Source: JAJPIG01 sp035531675
GTDB lineage: Bacteria > Desulfobacterota > Binatia > Binatales > Binataceae
Assembly (NCBI GenBank): GCA_035531675.1
Contig: DATKSL010000033.1
Coordinates: 163,552-227,551 of the forward strand
Reading direction: 5' to 3'
DNA length: 64,000 bases
Shown here: piece after piece, positions 60,341 to 64,000 of the stretch
Layout of the letters: every line of letters begins with the position of its first letter
How positions within the stretch are numbered: the first letter of the stretch is position 1
Program-made: the position numbers and the translations under genes
Notes under the pieces: model-generated
Databases searched by the model: none
Told to the model about the DNA's origin: nothing
The model's input: only the letters and a program-made list of their open reading frames with translations

Positions 60341-60733
60341 CTAATGGGTAATCGATAATTCAAGCCGGCTGATATGCCACTGGCCGCCGTCTTTAGTCAC
60401 TCGTGCCTGCAATCCGGCATAGGCGATGATCGTGATCGGTGTCGGCTCGAGCTTGAGCTTGGTGACGTAGCCGCGAATTACAGTGGCGCCTTCGACCTCG
60501 CGCACGTCGAAGTTGGTCAGCAGATGGCGCGCGTGATCTTCGTTGCCCTTGCGGATGTGCTCGGTGATAAAGCCGGCGATCGCTTCGCGTCCCTTGAACT
60601 CGCCGTAAGCGTGGAAGACGCCGTCGGCGGTGAAGAACGAAGCAAAGCCGTCGGGACGATGGCCGTCCAGTTCTAGGTAGAGCTGAATCAGGGTTTCGTG
60701 AATCGCGAGTTTGTCTTCGATCGTCAGTGCCAT
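60341..60733 (-). CDS. NTF2-like/SnoaL-like protein
   Basis: A 130-residue protein with the NTF2 cone fold: ALTIEDKLAIHETLIQLYLELDGHRPDGFASFFTADGVFHAYGEFKGREAIAGFI at the start and a QWHISRLELSITH end. Relatives include SnoaL-type cyclases, steroid isomerases and limonene-epoxide hydrolase-like folds. A GGAGATG site precedes the ATG at 60733. It lies 25 bases after the alpha/beta hydrolase gene on the same strand, so the two form a unit. No catalytic residues can be assigned with confidence. Confidence 0.83.
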   Translation of the reverse strand: MALTIEDKLAIHETLIQLYLELDGHRPDGFASFFTADGVFHAYGEFKGREAIAGFITEHIRKGNEDHARHLLTNFDVREVEGATVIRGYVTKLKLEPTPITIIAYAGLQARVTKDGGQWHISRLELSITH

Positions 60734-60758
60734 CGATACATCTCCGTAATAATTGTCA

Positions 60759-61499
60759 TCAGGCCGTGCCGAGCAGAAAGGGTTCGAGGAACTCGTTGAA
60801 GGGCGTACCGATTCGCTGCACCGCGTGGCCCGCATTCGGGAAGACCCGCCGCTGCGCGTGAATCTGCTCGCCGAGTCGATCGCAGATCGCTTCGAGCGCG
60901 GCGCAGGAGGTGCCCGAGACCACCGCCTTGCGATAGGGCGCGCCGTCGATCGCGGCGGTTGGAATCGACATCTGCCACGGCACCTCGCTCATAAGGTTGC
61001 GCGCCGCGATCAGCACATGCGGCGGCAGCGGCGAGGGCACCGCCATCTGGATCCCGAGCGCCTTCAAAAAGCCCCCGATGAAAGCGCCGACGTCCTTGCG
61101 ATCGGCGACTTCGCAATGGCGTTTCATGGCGGCGCCGGTTTCCGCCACTGCCGGCACCTCGCTCGCGTTCAGGAATGCGGGCGGTTCGATCAGAGTCAGG
61201 GAGAGTATCCGCTCGGGCGCCAGCGCGGCCGCGCGGCCGGCGACTATTCCACCCATCGAGGTGCCAACCAGATGGGCACCGTCGCCCAGCAGCTCGACCA
61301 CGTCGCGCGCATCGGCGTCGACGTCGACCCGCTCGATCGGCGGGTTGTTGCCGTAGCCGCGCCGATTCGGAATCACCAGCCGCCAGCGTTCGGCAAGCAC
61401 GGTCTGGGCCTGGAATGCGACCGAGCCGTCGTTGAGGCTGCCATGGAGCAGCACCAGCGCGGGTCCGCGGTCGCCCAGGTGTTTCACTTCAATCGCCAT
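60759..61499 (-). CDS. Alpha/beta hydrolase
   Basis: A 246-residue compact hydrolase. Nucleophile Ser81 is in GTSMGG, the oxyanion loop is LLHGSLNDGS (17-26), and the catalytic His is in FPNAGHAVQ near the C-terminus. The IPNRRGYGNNPP loop is typical of the haloperoxidase-like lineage. No signal peptide is present. First gene of a two-gene unit with the NTF2-like protein. The substrate is unknown. Confidence 0.86.
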   Translation of the reverse strand: MAIEVKHLGDRGPALVLLHGSLNDGSVAFQAQTVLAERWRLVIPNRRGYGNNPPIERVDVDADARDVVELLGDGAHLVGTSMGGIVAGRAAALAPERILSLTLIEPPAFLNASEVPAVAETGAAMKRHCEVADRKDVGAFIGGFLKALGIQMAVPSPLPPHVLIAARNLMSEVPWQMSIPTAAIDGAPYRKAVVSGTSCAALEAICDRLGEQIHAQRRVFPNAGHAVQRIGTPFNEFLEPFLLGTA

Positions 61500-61659
61500 A
61501 GCGCATCCGTCGCCCGAGACTACCTAGCGCATGCCGCCCGCCAAGCGCAAACGACGTGCGCACCGGGCACAGGGTCGCAGGCCGGGCACAAAATATCGCC
61601 GCGTCGTGGTGCCATAATACTTGTCAATTATCTCGTAAAATGGCATAACGTTCCGCGCC

Positions 61660-62583
61660 ATGGAGACAGCTGCCGGGAAAATCTCGCTCCGATCGGCCAT
61701 CGCGACGGCCGCCTTCATCGTAATGTTGCTGATACCCGCGCCGGGTGGCGCGCAGAGCGCAGTGCCGGCTTCGAGTTCGTCGTTGAGCGCGGCGGTCGAG
61801 AATTATTTCCTCGGATGGTTTCCGCGGGTGACGCGGATCCAGGCCGAGCAGCCGCATTGGATCACGCCGCTGGTAACGGTTACGCCGCGTCTGGAGGAAG
61901 AGTTTCGCTACGACCAGTTCTGGCAGTCACAAAGGCACGGTGTCGCGACCGATAATTTCGGCGGCGGCAAGGGACTCGAACTGATACCGTTCCAGGACGT
62001 CGAGATTATCCTGGGGGTGCCGGCGTGGATCGCGCACAACGGCACGATCCAGCATCCGCATGGAACCAAGCAGCCGAGCAGCGACGGCTGGGCCGATGAA
62101 AGCTTTCTCGTCAAGTACCGCCTGCTGTCAGCCAACGAGGAGAGCGGCAATTACATCCTGACCGCCTTCATGGGCTTCAGTGCGCCGACCGGCGACGACG
62201 GCAACAGCGCCCACCACGGAATTTTCACACCGACCATCGCGGGCGGCAAAGGCTTCGGCAACTTCGCCGTCCAGAGCACCGCCGGGATCGCGCTTCCCGA
62301 CGGCGGCCTGGAGCGGCTCGGGATGCCGCTGTTGTGGAACACCGCCTTCCAGTATCGCGTGTTCAAACTTTTCTGGCCCGAGTTAGAGGTGAATTACAGC
62401 TGGTGGCCAAACGGCGAGCGCGAGGGCGAGACGCAGGTCTTTCTTACTCCGGGTCTCGTGATCGGGCGGATTCCGATTCACGATCGTGTCGGCCTGACGA
62501 TCGGCGCTGGCTACCAGGTCGCCGTCACCCATCATGCGGCCTACAATCACGCCGTGATCTTTTCCGGTCGCATCCCGTTTTGA
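61660..62583 (+). CDS. Outer-membrane beta-barrel-like protein
   Basis: A 307-residue exported protein. The signal peptide (about 10-32) ends GGAQS. The rest is strand-rich with alternating aromatics (VTVTPRLEEEFRYDQFW, GNYILTAFMGFSAPTGD, LFWPELEVNYSWWPNGE, HDRVGLTIGAGYQVAV) and ends in Phe, as expected for BAM-assembled outer-membrane proteins. It resembles the phenol-degradation-linked MetA/porin-like barrels only loosely. A TTGTCA-N17-CATAAC element (61621-61649) just before the ATG would leave an almost leaderless mRNA. Convergent with the MFS gene. Confidence 0.7.
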   Translation: METAAGKISLRSAIATAAFIVMLLIPAPGGAQSAVPASSSSLSAAVENYFLGWFPRVTRIQAEQPHWITPLVTVTPRLEEEFRYDQFWQSQRHGVATDNFGGGKGLELIPFQDVEIILGVPAWIAHNGTIQHPHGTKQPSSDGWADESFLVKYRLLSANEESGNYILTAFMGFSAPTGDDGNSAHHGIFTPTIAGGKGFGNFAVQSTAGIALPDGGLERLGMPLLWNTAFQYRVFKLFWPELEVNYSWWPNGEREGETQVFLTPGLVIGRIPIHDRVGLTIGAGYQVAVTHHAAYNHAVIFSGRIPF

Positions 62584-62595
62584 CGCTCGGGCTGA

Positions 62596-64000
62596 TTATC
62601 CTTCCGCGGCCGGGGTAATCGCCGGGGCGAGCGAGGTTGACGATCGGTTGCCGCTCACTTCGGCGCCGGCGTGATAGGCCAGCGGCACGTAGCAGACCAC
62701 CGACAACAGCGTCAGCACTCCGGTGAGCAGGAAGGCGGGCACGAAGTCGCTGGATGAAAGGGCGGTTTCGCCGTGGAGCCTGAGGCTGACATGCAGCACC
62801 AGCGCGGCGATCCCGACGCCGAGGCTCAGGAACAACTGCTGCGCCATGCTTGCCAGCGTGTTGGCGTCGCTCATCGAGACCATCGGCACGTCGGCGTAGA
62901 CCAGCGTATTGAGGCTGGTGAACTGGAGCGAGCGGAAGAATCCGCCGACGAGCAGCGCGAACACAATTAATTCGTATGGGGTTGAAGGCCGGAAGAGCGC
63001 ATAGCTCGCCATGATCGCCGCATTGATCAGGCCGTTGCGGATCAAGATCGATCGGAAACCGTAGCGGCGGACGATCGGCACGATCAGGAACTTGACAATC
63101 AGGGCGCCGACCGCGCTGGCGAAGGTGAACAGGCCGGAGACGAACGGGCTGAGTCCGAACACCAGTTGTAGCAGCATCGCCAGCAGGAACGGCAGCGAGC
63201 CCATCGCCATGCGGAACAGGCCGCCGCCGAGGACCGAGGCGGCAAAGGTCGGGATGCGGATCAGGCCGAGGTCGACGATCGGATAATCGATACGCCGGGC
63301 GTGGATAACGTAGAGTCCCAGGCACAGTCCGCCGCCCGCCATCACGCTCATCACGATACTGACCGGGATTACGCCGCGGCCGATCGCCTCGAAGCTGAAC
63401 AGCAGGCCGGCCAGGCCGAAGCCGGTCAGCAGGAAGCCGCGCAGATCGAGCGGCGATGCTGCGGTCTCGCGGACATTCTCGATAAACAGGGACACCAGCA
63501 CCATCCCGATCACGCCGACCGGCACGTTGATGAAGAAGATCCATCGCCAGGTGCTGTAGGTAACGATGAATCCGCCCACCGGCGGTCCGATCACCGGACC
63601 GAGCACAGCCGGGATGGTGAGCAGCGACATCGCCTGCACGAGGTTCGATTTCGCGACCGTCTTCAGCACCACCAGGCGGCCGACCGGGACCATCATGGCC
63701 CCGCCCATGCCTTGCAGAATGCGGGCTGCGATCAATTCCGGCAGCGAGTTCGAGAGGCCGCACAGGATCGAGCCGAGCGTGAAGACGAAGATCGCGGCGC
63801 GAAAAACCGTGCGGGCGCCATAGCGTTCCGCCGCCCATCCGCTGATCGGGATGAAGACTGCGAGGCTCAGCAGGTACGAGGTGATAGCGAGGTTGAGCCG
63901 GATCGGATCTTCGTGCATCGAGACCCCGATCGCCGGAAGGGCGGTCGCGATGACCGTCGTATCGAGGGTCTGCATGAACAGCGCGCCGCCGACGATCAGC
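62596..64000 (-). CDS. DHA2-family MFS efflux pump, N-terminus beyond window
   Basis: At least 468 residues of a 14-helix DHA2 pump; the frame stays open to the window edge (the codons before the ATG at 63975 read LIVGGALF), so that ATG is internal. Motif D1-like TLDTTVIATALPAIGVSM, motif A-like SGWAAERYGARTVF and motif C-like VLGPVIGPPVGGFIVTYSTWRWIFFINVPVG are all seen. It is likely a proton-driven drug or aromatic exporter. Its C-terminus is convergent with the outer-membrane barrel gene. Confidence 0.9.
   Translation of the reverse strand, partial: LIVGGALFMQTLDTTVIATALPAIGVSMHEDPIRLNLAITSYLLSLAVFIPISGWAAERYGARTVFRAAIFVFTLGSILCGLSNSLPELIAARILQGMGGAMMVPVGRLVVLKTVAKSNLVQAMSLLTIPAVLGPVIGPPVGGFIVTYSTWRWIFFINVPVGVIGMVLVSLFIENVRETAASPLDLRGFLLTGFGLAGLLFSFEAIGRGVIPVSIVMSVMAGGGLCLGLYVIHARRIDYPIVDLGLIRIPTFAASVLGGGLFRMAMGSLPFLLAMLLQLVFGLSPFVSGLFTFASAVGALIVKFLIVPIVRRYGFRSILIRNGLINAAIMASYALFRPSTPYELIVFALLVGGFFRSLQFTSLNTLVYADVPMVSMSDANTLASMAQQLFLSLGVGIAALVLHVSLRLHGETALSSSDFVPAFLLTGVLTLLSVVCYVPLAYHAGAEVSGNRSSTSLAPAITPAAEG

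Noticed and set aside
1..64000. CRISPR arrays, insertion sequences, prophage, tRNA or rRNA genes
   Set aside because: Scanned for and not seen: no regularly spaced repeats, transposase motifs, cloverleaf candidates or rRNA-like stretches.

Overview
The window is GC-rich, densely packed bacterial DNA from an aerobic or facultative soil- or groundwater-type degrader. It has no rRNA, tRNA, CRISPR array, transposase or phage gene that I can see. The mix of genes (three Rieske oxygenases, four luciferase-like flavin monooxygenases, seven alpha/beta hydrolases, two DUF1329 proteins, three MetE-core zinc proteins) resembles uncultured Binatota/Desulfobacterota_B-like or other deltaproteobacterial genomes. 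That placement is inference from gene content only.

Left part (1-15000): a truncated SDR and a dienelactone hydrolase; a cupin followed by a StyA-type flavin epoxidase; an F420/FMN luciferase-like oxidoreductase; a Pht5-like protein translationally coupled to a MetE-core zinc protein; an amidohydrolase; the first DUF1329 secreted protein with its own terminator; an ACS-type MFS carrier; an ACMSD-like amidohydrolase; a molybdopterin oxidoreductase; a secreted MsrA; and a MAPEG protein. Next (15000-22700): a class III adenylate cyclase behind a truncated GST, then a short catabolic run (luciferase-like monooxygenase, Rieske oxygenase, small partner protein, hydrolase), a VOC protein, a carboxymuconolactone-decarboxylase-like protein and a meta-cleavage-product hydrolase.

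Middle (22900-28800): a two-gene surface unit, a 1386-residue G8/beta-helix protein resembling animal CEMIP/TMEM2 and a coupled beta-propeller lipoprotein, behind a long leader with a possible attenuator. From 28800 to 36300 there are stand-alone genes: PDZ protein, universal stress protein, DUF5996, secreted cyclase-fold hydrolase, GST, RutA-like monooxygenase, secretin-N-domain-like lipoprotein, cupin and esterase.

The clearest functional unit is 36200-47000. A TetR/CecR-type regulator diverges from a long minus-strand operon: LigB-like dioxygenase, SDR dehydrogenase, one-component Rieske oxygenase, alpha/beta hydrolase, amidohydrolase, and a Rieske alpha/beta pair, followed by an MFS carrier and an O-methyltransferase. 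The logic is oxygenation, diol dehydrogenation, ring cleavage, then hydrolysis or decarboxylation. A 20-bp palindrome between regulator and operon is a good operator candidate. To the right are a second RutA-like monooxygenase, a fumarylacetoacetate-hydrolase-family enzyme and an M24 protein with unusual metal-site residues.

Right part (50500-64000): the second DUF1329 protein with a good promoter and a strong terminator; an EmrAB-type efflux pair; an HbpS/GlcG-like protein; two more MetE-core proteins; hydrolases, a flavin reductase and an NTF2-like protein; an outer-membrane barrel; and an MFS pump running off the right edge. No ferredoxin or ferredoxin reductase for the Rieske enzymes is present, so electron supply must come from elsewhere in the genome.
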